64,000 nt of DNA from Chionoecetes opilio (GCA_016584305.1 JACEEZ010022966.1:50001-114000); one strand, 5' to 3'; positions 22,809 to 35,859 are shown, numbered from the stretch's first letter. Notes: generated by a model from the letters alone, not told the origin. Program-made: numbers and translations.

Positions 22809-23749
22809 TGCATAGTTTTGAAAAAAATTGGATATGTGTCAAACAATGTTTGATTAGGTATGTTTGCTTCAATTTAGTTTTGTTTCAGGGTAAAATTTTG
22901 GTTAGGTTGTTTTGATATATGCACAATGATAGCGGAAAGTCTTGGTCGAGCAGCCTGGCTCTCTGGACGTTTTGCTAAAAAAGATGAATCCGTTTGAGGG
23001 TGAACAAAATATGGCAATCAATATTGGCAGTCAATATGTACTGATAGGCTTCCCATGCTGCCTGCATGACGTCACTTGGCCCGCCAGTGTTTGCATCCTA
23101 TTAGAAGTTATTGTTCCTACCAACATATATATAAGAACATGTCGGGGCATTTGCTGAAAAAATCGCGTTTCTGCTGCACATCAACTTATCAAGTGTTGTG
23201 ACGTAACGCGGCGAACTTTCAGCTCATATCAGTTGCTCACGTGCCATGGTCGGGTGCACATGAACACATTGAACGAACTGACGTCATGATCTCGACTTCC
23301 CTTGTTAATATGACGCCGGAATAACGACACGCTCATGTTCCCAGGCAATGTAAACCCTGTAGATATTTTCACACTGGGACGTATCCTATCAACATAATTA
23401 GAAACGTGTGCTGATTCAGGAACCGTGCTTAAAAACTTCATGGGATCAAAAGTAACCGAGCAATGAGAATTCAAATAAGTGGGGTAAAAATGTATGCACT
23501 ATTTTACTTAACCATCATTTCCGTATATCTAAGCTTACATTACAGTTACGAATTTACTTTAATGCAATGCAGAATTTCCTCAGAAAGACGATGCTAGCCT
23601 CAGTTTTTCTTAATATCAAATGGTATTGTCAGGAAATCGGGTAAGAGTGAGGTGTGTAAAATTGTTGATTTTGGATCACTTCAGCCCAGTAAGATGGCCG
23701 CCGGTCCATCTCCAGCGGCGACAACTGTAGACCCTGGACGCACACTCTA
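22809..23749. other. Unassigned spacer
   Basis: No gene recognised. It holds a TATATATAAGAACATG box near 23125 and a minus-strand chance frame (23229-23474). Confidence 0.4.
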
Positions 23750-23812
23750 CAGTGGCATAGCTATGGGGGGGCACAGGGGTGCACGTACCCCCCCCATGAA
23801 AATCTGTTTCCC
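23750..23812 (+). mobile_element. hAT element terminus
   Basis: CAGTGGCATAGCTATGGGGG, then GCACAGGGGTGCACGTACCC, matches the CAGTGGCGTAGC-and-G-run ends common in hAT elements. No transposase or opposite end found nearby. Confidence 0.6.
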
Positions 23813-24261
23813 TCTAACTGGCCCTCTATCGTATTCTATATAATGCTCTAATACCCACCACTGATCTGATCTCATAATATACCATTATACCCTTCTAAGT
23901 GGCATCAGAATGTCCCTTAGCTCCACTTGCCTAGTGTTCCCCTATACTCACCTCCAGGTGTCTTCCCCCCACAATTGATAGATACCTAGCTACCCCACTG
24001 ACACTAGTATTTTAACTCTGTGAGATCCACCTTTTATATGTTTTCAACGGCATATTATCTATCAACCAATAAAATTATTATAAATAATGTCGTACAAAAA
24101 TAGATAATAAATAAACAAATAGATAGATGAAATAAATATAAATAAAACAAATATTAACTTAAATGCTGCCATGGTATTTTATTAATGTTCCTGTACTTGG
24201 ACCAATTTTCTGTGTTAGCGCTCACGCCACGTTACGTCATGACTGTCTCTCTTCCGTAATG
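23813..24261. other. Unassigned AT-rich spacer
   Basis: Runs of AAATAAAT and GATAGAT (24090-24150) and no coding signal. May be internal to the hAT end at 23750. Confidence 0.4.
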
Positions 24262-24718
24262 TCGTAGGAGAGTGGAAAAATAGAAACAGGAAGAGAGTTT
24301 AAGAGTTTACCAGTGAAAGGGCTGAAATATTAAGGATACTGATTAACTCTTGCATTAAGAGGATGGGCATAATAGGGATGAGAATGAGTAGCAAGTCTTG
24401 TGATGCGAGGCTGCGGGAGGGGGGGGATCAGAAGAATAGTGATCATGAAAATAACGGTAGAAGATAGCAAGAGAAGTAACATTGCGGCGGGGATTAAAAA
24501 ATTTAAGACAGTCAGTCCGAGGAGGGGAGTTGATGAGACGAAAAGTTTTTGACTGAACCTTGTTTAGGAGAGCTGTATGAGTGGATCCCCCCTAAACATG
24601 TGAGACATACTCCATACATGGGATGATAAGGCACCTGTACAGAGCAAGCAACTGGGAGGGAGAAATTGAATGAACGCAGACGCCACAGGACATCTAAGTT
24701 CTTAGCAGCTGCTTTAAG

Positions 24719-25520
24719 GCGGCGTCACACTAGCCCTTTTTCCGTCTAGTTAGATGATCTCCGTTGGTTTTTTCTCGCTCTGACTAGTTAGTCCGTCTGA
24801 ATCAGTCAGTCTGAGTCAGACGATCGTGATCGTCTTCATGTGGAAAGTTGAAGACAACTTTCATAGTCAAATCAAAATCCATAGTGATTACTTTAAAGAT
24901 ATTCGATATAAATCAGGATTTTTTTGCAAAATATAATTCAATACATTTGAAAGTATGAAAAATATTCAAGTGACTATTGCACATGTAGATACATTTAAAA
25001 GCCAGTTTTATAAAACAGGCAACAGTCTCTCGCATGACTCGATTGTTGTGTATATTTTTCAAGACACACTCAAAAATCGTTTCTCACTCTTCAAGACTTC
25101 AACTTGTAATTATAGACGAAATGCTGTGGACACGTAGTTCAGAAGAATTTCTCATAAATAAGGAGCGGGAGTGACCTCACGCCCCGCCGACCTGTGCCCT
25201 GACTGTTGCTGCGGCTCCAGCGGCGGGCTGATGCCCGCTCATCTATTACTGTTTTAATGTATATATGTGTATGTATTTTTACTTGTTTGGCGCGTCTACG
25301 ATTGATGATACACATAATTAAGTGTATACCAGCTATATAGCCTGCCCTAAGGTACTCTAGCCTGCCCTGGCGTCGGAGCCATGTTTATTTACAGTCGCAG
25401 GAACAGCTGACTGGTAGTGCAGGCAAACGATTGTGTGTGTGACGGCTTGCAGTCAAAAAATTGTTAGTTTTTAGAAAGTTGCTGTAAAAAATTGACGGAA
25501 AAGTGCTAGTGTGACGCCGC
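24719..25520. mobile_element. 802-bp non-autonomous TIR element with 7-bp duplication
   Basis: Ends GCGGCGTCACACTAGC (24719) and GCTAGTGTGACGCCGC (to 25520) are inverted repeats that run on to TTTTTCCGTC / GACGGAAAA. CTTTAAG (24712-24718) and CTTTAGG (25521-25527) flank it, and LINE copies D and E show the uninterrupted target (TTTTAGCATGAGATG there, GCTTTAGGAAGAGATG here). No transposase seen. Superfamily unknown. Confidence 0.9.
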
Positions 25521-26440
25521 CTTTAGGAAGAGATGAGATGTGAGATTTCCAGTTCAGATTTTTTGTAAAGGATAGTCCAAGAATGTTCATTGTAGAAGAG
25601 GTGGACAGTTGAGTGTCATTGAAGAAGAGGGAATAGTTGTCTGGTAGGTTTTGTCTAGTAGATAGGTGAAGAAATTGTGTATTTGAGGCATTGAACAAAA
25701 CAAAGTTTGCTTTGCCCCAATCAGAAATTATAGAAAGATCAGAAGTAAGGCGCTATGTGGCATATCTCCGTGAATCACTTAGTTCCTGTTGGGTTTGACG
25801 TCTAATGAACGACGTTGAAAAATGCAGGATTGAATAATCAGCGTAGGAGTGGATAGGGCTTTGAGTTAGGCTTAGAAGAGCATTAATGATAGAAAAGAGA
25901 GTGGGTGACAGGAAAGAACCCTGAGGAACACCAGTATTGATAGACTTAGGTCATTTAGGTCATTAGGTCAGCGTTTCTTAACCTTTTCCGACCTCAGCAC
26001 CCCCTGTTGACAGGTCTAGGAAGTCCAGCACCCGTTAACTCTGGCTAACATCTGGTTACAAAGTCTACAGTCGCTTGTTTATATATTTTGTTCATTCCCC
26101 CAAAATAAAACACCAAGGATGCCAATATTATAGGTACAAACAATAGAGTAAAGAGCATAGACAAACTCACTCAAGCATAAACAGCAGGGAAATTGAACAT
26201 AAACTAATCAATGTGATTTTTGTTGTTGCCTATGTGCGACTAGTTTCTGAAATTGAGGCTACGTGTTGGTCAGAGATCCGCTGCCTCATGTCGTGGAGCA
26301 GCCCATCATGAAGGCGCTTCCGAGCAATTGTTTTGATCTGGAACAGGATGGAGATCGAATGCCTTTTCACAGAGATAGGTAGTTGGAAATGGAATGATCA
26401 TCTCCAGCGCTGCCCTCGCCAGTCCAGGGTATGCTACCAA

Positions 26441-28011
26441 CTAATCACACCAGAAGCCAGACAATGGTAATGTACGGAATTTTGTCTGACAACCCTGGTT
26501 CACATGCAGATCAATAAGCTCGTCCTTCAGGTTGTCAGCATCACTCATGTCTGCCAGGAAGGGCTGCGGAATCCATTCTGGAAATGTATGATCCTTGGGA
26601 AAGTTCTTTGTCATTGTGGTCTCAATGCGAGAGGTGAGGAACAATATTTTCTATAAGCATGGGACTGATTTCCCAGTTTCTCGTCTAGGATAGGCAAGCT
26701 TCCCACATTCCCTCCTTGGATTCGACGATTCCAGAGTGAGAGCTTCTTCTTGAAGTTTTCTACCGTCTCTGCACAAACAAGATTGTTAGCAAACGTGCCT
26801 TGCATGGACAAGTTGAGTTCATTCAAATGGCTGAAAATGTCTGTCAGATAGAAGAGAGAGGATGAACATTTCGTCCTTAAAGTTTTCAGCGAACTTATTC
26901 TGATACTCTCGGAGGAATATTGCAATCTCATTCTTGAGCTCTGCAATACGGGTCAGGGTTTTCCCACGTGAGATCCACCGCACTTCTATGTGGAAGAGAA
27001 GGACTTGATGTTAACTTCCAATCTCCTCACAAAGTATCTTGAACACTCTGTGGTTTAAAGGACGACCCCAGATAAAATTCACAACTTGAACACAGACAGA
27101 TAGAACTTCTTTGAGGTGAGGCGGCTACGTCTTTGCAACCAAAGCATGGCAATTGAGAACACAGTGCTTCATGATGATATCTGGTACCCTCCCTTTACCA
27201 AATCAGTAAAGCCAAACCTATTCCCTATCATGGCTGGGGCACCATCTGTGCAGACCGACCCTATCTTCTCCCACTTGATCTGATGCTTGTCCAACTCGTC
27301 CAAGAGTCGAAATACATCCGCTGCCTTTGTCATCGTTTGCAATGCCTCACAGAAGAGGAATTCATCTTTAATTTCACCATCCTTGATGTACCGGTTATAC
27401 AAAATCAGTTGACTCATGTTGGAAACATCAATTGATTCATCCAACTGGAGACTGATGTGGATGGGACTGTCTCCTGAACAATCTGGTCCAAGATGTCGCA
27501 ACAGTTACTCATATCTGCAACTTTCCCTGCGATGATATCGTTGAACAGAGGCACTTGTTTCATCTTCTTGGCTGCCTCTGTTTCAAGAACCAGTTCTACC
27601 ATCCGAATGGTGCAGCTTAACCAGGTTTCCGGAGCCAAATACGAAGCCTTCTCCCTGATGCACTGGTATGCCACCTCATAGGAAGCTTGCAGAATGGATT
27701 TATGTACTGGCTTGAATCCAAGTCGGGGTAGTGTGCCTTTCTGTCTCGATAGTCTGTTCTTGTTCTGCAGCTGGATGCTTCACCTGGTGTTCTTGGAGTC
27801 TAGCAGGTTTCAAATTTGAGTTGCAAATAATTAAATGGCCGGTCATACATTGTGCCCGGTCTGGTCCTCCACGGTCATCCATGAGTGCAGTGAAGCCATA
27901 CGTGACATATCCTAAATCCTTAACCAAAAATCCTGCCTGCGCCACCACGGGCGAGGGCCAACCATCACAACCCTCAATTGAACTTCCAGGGCCTACCATC
28001 CCATCCTTCAC
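26441..28011 (-). pseudogene. hAT transposase (BED finger plus catalytic core), several frameshifts
   Basis: Minus-strand pieces in protein order. 27700-28011: BED zinc finger, YGFTALMDDRGG then CNSNLKPARLQEHQVKHP (one of the usual Cys pair is degraded). 27414-27674: TIRMVELVLETEAAKKMKQV. 27169-27501: LQLDESIDVSNMSQLIL (first catalytic D in L-D-E-S), then GSVCTDGAPAMIGNRFGF (second D in T-D-G-A-P-A-M). 26611-26946: NELNLSMQGTFANNL. 26441-26644: C-terminal region. This is the SCAND3/ZBED5-like hAT family. Frame changes at each junction make it dead. Confidence 0.9.
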
Positions 28012-28679
28012 TCACGAAGGTGGTGAAAGTGGAATAATACTATGTGTTCGTCTGTGTTTGTTTGTTTGTTTCTCTGTTAACATCACTCAGAAAGTAGTTG
28101 CTCCAATTTTATGAAGTTTTTTTGGGGGGAACGTTACATATGGTCAAAACACCAATCAATTAAATTTTGAAGGTAAATTTCTAATTTAGATTGGTGCATT
28201 TTTGCTAACATCTTCTTTGTCCATAGGCTTGTGTGATTCTGTAATGCCAAAAACACGCAAATGGAGTGACAAATATGTGTATTTCTTTTTTTGTTACATC
28301 TTGGCCTATAGCGCCTGTAGGCAGTGACCTCCAGGGGTGGGATGGTATGCCCTGGAGGTCACTGCCTACAGGCACTATAGGCCAAGATGTAACAAAAAAA
28401 GAAATACACATATTTGTCACTCCATTTGCGTGTTTTTGGCATTACATAATCACACAAGCCTATGGACAAAGAAGATGTTAGCAAAAATGCACCAATCTAA
28501 ATTAGAAATTTACCTTCAAAATTTAATTGATTGGTGTTTTACCAAAGGTAATGTTCCTCCCCCCAAAAAACTTCATAAAATTGGAGCAACTACATTATGA
28601 GTGATGTTGACAAATAAACAAACAAACAGACACAGACGAACACATAGTATTATTCCATCTTCACCACCTTCGTGAGTGA
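28008..28679. mobile_element. 672-bp foldback palindrome inserted in the hAT element
   Basis: TCACTCACGAAGGTGGTGAA at 28008 pairs with the inverse ending at 28679. Arms of about 330 bp match almost base for base (ATACTATGTGTTCGTCTGTG, AGATTGGTGCATTTTTGCTA, GCCTATAG, GGTCACTGCCTAC) around a centre near 28345. The mirrored frames at 28205 (minus) and 28266 (plus) give the same peptide, the expected signature of a palindrome. Confidence 0.95.
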
Positions 28680-30239
28680 GTTGGAGCGAATGAGGAAAAG
28701 TACACCTTCCAATGGTCTTTACCAGTATTACTAGAACTAGAAGTTAAGGCGAAACACAACGATGCGGGGGCTTGAGCTGTACTGCTACTACGCAACTACT
28801 GCCTTCAGCGGCGCGGTCTCACCGCCTCACGTCCGACATCAGCACTCGAGTGAAAGTACACTCACAATGAAAGTCAATATAATGAGGTTAAAGTTTATCA
28901 AATAAAAATAGTACTCTTGTCAAAAAGTATCCCTTCGATATTTTTGTATCCATTGCGAGGAACTCTAACATTGTACCGCCACGTATGCAGCATTTCCCAG
29001 CACCCCCTAAATTTCATTTCAACACCCCCTGGGGGTGCTAGCACCCCAGGTTAAGAAACACTGACTTAGGAGAAGAACAATGACCGTCTACAGTAGCTGA
29101 AATAGAACGGTTTGAATGAAAACTTAAGATGAAGGTGCAGAAAGAATGATAGATACCGAATGAGGGTAGTTTGGAACTAATGATTTGTGCAAGACTTTAT
29201 CAAAGGCTTTTGATAATATTATGTCAATGGCAACTGCAAAAGTTTCACCGAAACTCTTAATGGAGGATGGCCAAGAGTCAGTTAGGAAAGCTAGCAGATC
29301 GCCAGTAGATCGCTCTTTACGAAAACCGTACTGACGATCGGATAGAAGATTGTGAGCAGATAGATGTTTAATAATCTTCTTATTAAGTGTAGATTCAAAA
29401 GCATTAGAAAGGCAGGAAGTCAAAGCTATAGGACGGTAGTTTAAAGGATTAGAACAGTCAAACTTCCAGCAAGAAGAAAAGGTGGAAGCAGATAGACAAA
29501 GACGGAAACGTTTGACCAGGCAGGGTACATGGACAGAAGCACAGTTTTTGAGAACAATAGGAGGGACTCCGTCAGGACCGTAAGCCTTTCGAGGATCTAG
29601 GCCAGAAAGGACAAAAAAAAAACATAATTACGAAGGATCTTAATAACAAGCAAAATATATTCAGAGGATGGAGAAGGAGGAACAAGCCCTTCATCAACCA
29701 GAGTGGAATTTTCAGCAAAAAGTTTGAGCAAAGAGTTCAGCTTTAGAAATAGATGAGACAGCTGTGGAGTCATATGGGTGAAGCATAGGAGGGAAAGATG
29801 AAGACGAAAAATTGTTAGAGATGTTATTAGCTAGATGCCAGAAGTCACGAGAGGAGTTTGATTCAGAGAGATTTTGACATTTTCTATGAATGAAGGAGTT
29901 TTTGGTAAGTTGAAGAAAAGATTTGGCATGATTACGGGCAGAAATATAAAGGGCATGAGTTTCAGGAGATGGATGGTTACGATACCGTTTGTGAGCCACC
30001 TCTCTATCTTGGACAGCATGAGAATAAGCAGAGTTAAGTTAAACCAAGGTTGACGGGCTTTAGGATTAGAGAAAGTGTGTGGAATGCACGCCTTCATGCC
30101 AGAGACAATTATCTCAGTTATGCACTATATGTTATTGACTATAAAAGGCTACGATTACATCTACGTAGAAAGAAATCTCCTATACAACACTCATTAATAT
30201 GGCTTCCGCATTGGCAAAGGGACAACTCAAGCATAGCAC

Positions 30240-33095
30240 TCATCTCTGAATAAATATCACACTACAAATCAGACAAAGGACAGTGTCAATGAGGGAGATC
30301 TCAAAGACATTCGACAAGGTGTCGACACTTTGGACTCAAATACAGTAAAAGATCTTATATAATCGGAAGGCGAGGATAAAAGTGGAAACAGTACTGGGTG
30401 ACAGCTTTGACCTACGATGTGGTGTCTATCTGGAAAGTGTGATAGAACCAACATTTTTGACAATTTACACCAGAGACAAACCAACGTCAAACACAGGAAT
30501 TAACATTAGTTACGCAGACGACATAACCCAACTAATACCATATCCAGGGAAATCCAGGGAAATGCTAAGACTAAGAACACAAAGATACATTGAAAAATAA
30601 ACAACTATGAAAAATTGTGGAAAAAATAAAAACAAACACAAACAAGTTTACCATTATAAGACTCGGTACTCGAACAGGAGACCCAGTCATTGGTGATGAA
30701 GAAATAATAGATTTTACAGCAGAAGGAAAAATATTGGGCCGCCACATCACCACACACGGTTACAGCAAACATATAAGACAGCGGAAAATACAAGCTACAA
30801 GATCACTCAACAAACTATATAGGTTAATGTCAATGTGAATGAAAATAAAAACACACTTAGTAACAACCCTTATCCTTCCAATTTTAGATACTCCACCCAA
30901 AGACTACTGTATACTGGACTTGCTACTCAGTTTGGGCTATTTCCAGTGGAGGCCAATGCCGCGATTCCTAACAATCACTCCCATTTCCCTTCATATGTTT
31001 TATCAGTATAAATGATATACTGTTATCTTCGTAAATGTGTTATATATTATTATCAAATAAAAAAGAGTAAAATACGCTAAAGAAATGCCATTATGAGACT
31101 CTGAAGACATATGCATGAACTTTATATTCACTTAAACTCTTCGCCATTAAATATTTTGCGATTAATCATTTTACATGAAACATTTCAATAGAAGCGGAAT
31201 TTTATTAACTTTCCATTTATATATTTCGTTCTCTGATAAATGAATTAGCACCATGCATAAATTAGGGTTAACTAAATAAATAACATCATCAACCGGGAAA
31301 ATTACCCGATTTATGATGTTATTTATTTAGTTAGCACTAATTTATGCATGGTGCTAATTCATTTATCAGATAACGAAATATCTCAATGGAAAGCTAATAA
31401 AATTCCGCTTCTATTGATATGTTTCATGTAAAACGTTTTCTCGCTAAATATTAAATGGCGAAGAGTTGAAGTGAATATTAAGTTCATGCATATTTCTTCA
31501 GAGTCTCATAATGGCATTTCTTTAGTGTGTTTTACTGTTTTTTTTTTTAAATATTATAGAACAAACATTTACGAAGATAACAGTGTATCATTTATACTGA
31601 TAAACCATAGTCTACTGTATTCATGAAACACTTTTTTACTTGCCGATCCGATTGATGATGTTATTTTTTTAGGTAACGCTAATTTATGCATGGTGCTAAT
31701 TCATTTATCAGAAAACGAAATATGTCAATGGAAAGCTAATACAATTCCGCTTCTATTGATATGTTTTATGTTGAATGTCGTCTTGCAAAATATTAAATGG
31801 CGAAGAGTTTAAGTGAATGTTAAGTTCATGCATATTGTTTCAGAGTCTCATAATGGCCTTTCTTTAGTGTGTTTTACTGTTTTTTTATTTGATAATATTA
31901 TAGAACAAACATTTACGAAGATAACAGTATATCATTTATACTGATAAACCATGGTCTACTGTATTCATGGAAACTTTTTACTTGCCGATCCGATTGATGA
32001 TGGGTGTTTTTTGTTAACGCTAATTTATGCAGGGTGCTAATTCATTTACCAGAAAACGAAATATGTAAATGGAAAGCTAATACAATTCCGCTTCTATTGA
32101 TATGTTTCATGTTGAATGTCGTCTCGCAAAATATTAAATGGCGAAGAGTTCAAGTGAATGTTCATGCATATTTTTTCAGAGTCTCATAATGGCTTTTCTT
32201 TAGTGTGTTTTACTGTTTTTTATTTGATAATATTATAGAACAAACATTTACGAAGATAACAGTATATCATTTATACTGATAAACCAAAGGAAGGGAAATG
32301 GGAGTGATGTTCGAAACACTTTTTTTACCTTGCAGATCAGCCTCCACTGGTCATGGGCGGGTTGGCGCGGAGCGCGAGTAACAACTCCAGTATACAGTAG
32401 TCTTTGCCCCACCCTTACCAACCCACTCTCTAAGCAAAACACAAATCAGCAAACTACAACGCACCCAAAATAAGGCCTTGAAATTTGCAACAAATCAACC
32501 CTATCCATATACACTAAACACACAACAAATACACGAACAAATCAAAACTGATACGGTAAACATCAGGCTACCTAAGAGGGCAGAAAACAAAACATGGCAA
32601 AAATTAGATCAACAACACAATTTCCTAGACTGGAAGAACTTCAAAATAACTAAGGAACCATCAACAAATATAATTCATTCAAGTCATTCCTAAGCAGCCT
32701 CATGATTATCGAGGACCCCCTCTACCAAGATATCACTGATAACTGAAAACTGAAAACTAGCTAGCTAGCTACCAACTTATCACCCAACAATACACGCAAT
32801 AAATATACAAATCAAAATCAAATATAAATAAAAGAAAAATCGCACCCGCAAAAACAAAAATCAAACAAAAATGAATGAATAAATAAATAAATAAATAATA
32901 ACGTGGAAGGTGGTCAGCCCACGAATTCTGGCAAACACAACAAAACAAATAAAATGACATATCAAGGTGGCCTATCCACCATATTTTTAGTTCAACTGTC
33001 TTTTATGATTTCCTCCTACTTTTTTTCCCTTGCTTCCCATTCTTCAATATCTTTCCCCTTTTCTATATAAACAAATAAATAAATAAATAAAAACG
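30240..33095 (+). mobile_element. LINE copy F (YADD-type, Jockey-like), split by a foldback element
   Basis: Plus-strand remnants. 30250-30890: KAFDKVSTLWT region, RCGVYLESVIEPTFLT, catalytic box as INISYADDITQLIPYPG, then a thumb and C-terminal region across frames. 32409-32760: ISKLQRTQNKALKFATN-like end and TLNTQQIHEQIKT. AT-rich 3' sequence ends in (AAAT)n near 33075-33095. The two halves rejoin when 30895-32408 is removed. A sibling lies at 33096-35345. Confidence 0.75.
30895..32408. mobile_element. 1.5-kb foldback element with tandem 341-bp arm units
   Basis: CAAAGACTACTGTATACTGG near 30898 is inverted at about 32388-32407. Between them, one arm copy (about 30950-31290) is inverted relative to three direct copies (about 31310-31650, 31650-31990, 31990-32330). 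The marker GTGCTAATTC recurs at 31351, 31693 and 32034, giving periods of 342 and 341. Flanks share about 6-8 bp (CCACCC). A related copy occurs at 46470-46968 plus 52841-52972. No ORF. Confidence 0.85.
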
Positions 33096-35345
33096 TCTCC
33101 CACTCTCAGCTCACGCAATAGCAACATTCCATGCACATAACACGGCAACAACAGCTGACATCATTTTATCAAACTACAAAACATATCACAACATCCACAT
33201 ATAACAAAGCCCCCTAACAACCAGTGATCACTTAATACACACACACATAATAATGACCATCTCTACCAAACACATCCAAACTGCAACCACTCTACGTCTC
33301 AGCCACAGACAAGCAGACTGGATGAGTTTTAAATAAGACATTTCAAACAGAATCAATGCTGACGATCAGTATCACAACGCTACCCTAAAAGAAGTAGACG
33401 AAGACATCAAGAAAGGGTAAGAAACAATTCTTCAAGCAGCAGAAAAAAACCATACCCACAATCCACCACCGTACACTTCCAGCACCTTTTTCCTTTTTAT
33501 AACAAAAACACACATAAGAGAATAATACAGTACAACGCTTTAAAAGAGCACTCAGTAACATACGGATGGGATTGACAACTATTTCAAAGATACAAACAAC
33601 TGCAAAACACACTACAAGAGGCTGTAGTAGTAGATAGTAACACCACATACTGGACCAACATAATGATATAAACCGCTTCAGCATACAAAGACTTTCTGGA
33701 GGAAAATAAAAAACCTTACAGATAACAACAATCCTGAACCACATTATCTGTTGAACATCAATAATAAAAAAATTTACACATCACAAGGGAAGAAAACTCT
33801 ACACAGACAAGTTTAGGATTAAGTTTTCTCAATATATAATAATAACGAAGATGAAGACTAACGATAACACGGAAGATACAGTAAAGTGTTTTTTGGAAAA
33901 CAATTCACACAGAATAACACCACACCACACAACAGATCACACCCTATTACACAACAAAATAAATAACCGTTGGAGAAATTAAAGATATCATTAAATCCAT
34001 GAAAAAAAATTAGCAAAAGTTAAATGAACAAAGCTATACTCAAACACCTACCAGATAATGCCTTAACTAAACTCGTTCAAATTTACAATGCAACACTATC
34101 TGCAGGATATTTCCCCGATATATGGAAACAATCCACAATAAGACTATTGCCAAAACATGGAAAGAACTCACATATTGCAACAAATTACAGGCCCATCTCA
34201 TTGCTTTAAGTACACAGAATGTTTTTCGAAAGAATTGTAAACAAAAGGCTAAGATAACACCTCAATGATAAAATGTACTACAATGTTCACCAATATGGAT
34301 TTTCCCAGGGTAGAGGAACCACCGAGGCCATTGCACTTTATTACATAAAACATAACCCAAAACAAATCAGACAACGGACAATGTCATTTAGTAACTAAAG
34401 CCATCACTAAAGCATTTGATAAAGTTTGACACCTTGGTTTAAGATATAAGATATTGCAACTTGAACTACTAGATGATGAACTTTAGATGACAGAAGCTAA
34501 AATTAGAAATGGAACATACATCGGTAATGTTTTTAAACTACAATGCGGTATACAGAAGGGCAGTATATTATCTACAACAATATTTATTACATACACCAGG
34601 GACCTACCAAACCCATTACATTACACAAACATATACGCAAACGACATAACACAAATAATACAATACTCTGGAAAATCAAAGAAAAATTCTCAACATATGA
34701 ACTGTCAGAGATGTAAGCCTCATAAACTCACGAAAAACAATGGCAAATAAAAACAAACACAGATAAACTCACAATTATACGACTGGGAACAAAAACTAAT
34801 GAAGAATAATAATAGACGAAGAGATGCTTGACACCCAAAACCATGGAGAGACACTAAGGCTCACCATCACAAACATAGGAGACACACAACACATGCAGGA
34901 CAAGCACCACAAAGCCCTAGGAGCTCTAACACGACTCTTCAGACTCTGAAGTATGGCAATTCAAATTATAACACACTTAGTGAAAACATTAGTTCTACCA
35001 ATCCTATACTATTTACCTATCCCCCCGATAACAATAAGCACAACACAAATCAGCAAACTACATACAACACCAAACAAAACGTTCAGATTTCCAACAAAAC
35101 AAAGGTATCCATACCCACTTAACACACAAGAAGTACATGAACTAATAAATACCAAATCGATTAATATAAGACTACGAAAGAGCCGAACAAATATTGAAGA
35201 AATTGGAAAAAGATTTTTTTTTATTAAGAACACAAAAAAAAGGCAAAATAATCTTAAGAAATATGATAGCAACTTTCTAAGCACATAAAAAAAGGAAAAT
35301 ATACTTGAACCAAAATTCCATTAAAAACAAACAAATAAGCTAGTT
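33096..35345 (+). mobile_element. LINE copy G (YADD-type, same family as copy F)
   Basis: Starts within the endonuclease C-terminus (about 33100-33330, TIATFHAHNTATTADIILSN region ending in T-S-D-H-L) and runs through the RT: 34024-34209 (LPDNALTKLVQIYNATLSAG, TNYRPISLL), QYGFSQGRGTTEAIAL near 34285, 34487-34750 (LQCGIQKGSILSTTIFITYT; catalytic box changed to YANDIT). Then a C-terminal end at 34953-35288 (TLNTQEVHELIN-like). Y-A-N-D instead of Y-A-D-D and several frameshifts make it dead. It ends before the (CA)n at 35357. Confidence 0.8.
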
Positions 35346-35356
35346 AACTAGTTATT

Positions 35357-35603
<247 letters not shown>

Positions 35604-35859
35604 ATCACAAAGGACTGGCCAAGGGCACAACAAAAATAGGTAGCACAAAGCCCGCTTAGTTGCCAGTCCCTATAAAGAAGACAGTAAGAGAATAATAAAA
35701 AAGAGGGGTGTGCCAATTTAGTTCGGGAGGTGTCTTGTTACTCTTCTCTTGAAAAGATTTGAGTCGTAGGAAAGTGGAAAAATAGAAACGGGAAGAGAGT
35801 TCCAGAGTTTACCAGTGAAAGGGATAAAAGAGTAAAGATACTGATTAACTCTTGCATTA

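Larger units (their letters stand above)
25969..29063 (-). mobile_element. hAT element (ZBED5/SCAND3-like) inserted in LINE copy A
   Basis: CAGCGTTTCTTAACCTTTTC at 25969 and GGTTAAGAAACACTG ending at 29063 are CAGNG-type hAT inverted repeats. Beside the left end is a small triplication of TTAGGTCA (25944-25970). The right flank ACTTAGGA resembles the left copy ACTTAGGT. The matching LINE sequence in copies D and E runs straight through. It carries a decayed transposase and a palindromic insertion at 28008. Confidence 0.9.
24262..30125 (-). mobile_element. LINE copy A (Jockey/CR1-like) split by two later insertions
   Basis: Minus-strand LINE remnants lie at 29064-30125 (5' part), 25528-25950 (middle) and 24262-24711 (3' part). 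They match, in order, the uninterrupted copies at 55680-57759 and 60094-62940. The gaps are an 802-bp TIR element (24719-25520) and a hAT element (25969-29063). Coding pieces: 29712-29999 (ENDO-RT linker, SSRDFWHLANNISNN), 29124-29423 (NLLSDRQYGFRKERSTGDLL; motif A as IILSKAFDKVLH), 25471-25698 (FNASNTQFLHLSTRQN). All broken. The clade is uncertain between Jockey and CR1. Confidence 0.85.

Noticed and set aside
28205..28481. Two opposite-strand frames giving the same peptide MTNMCISFFVTSWPI
   Set aside because: Mirror images produced by the foldback palindrome at 28008-28679.
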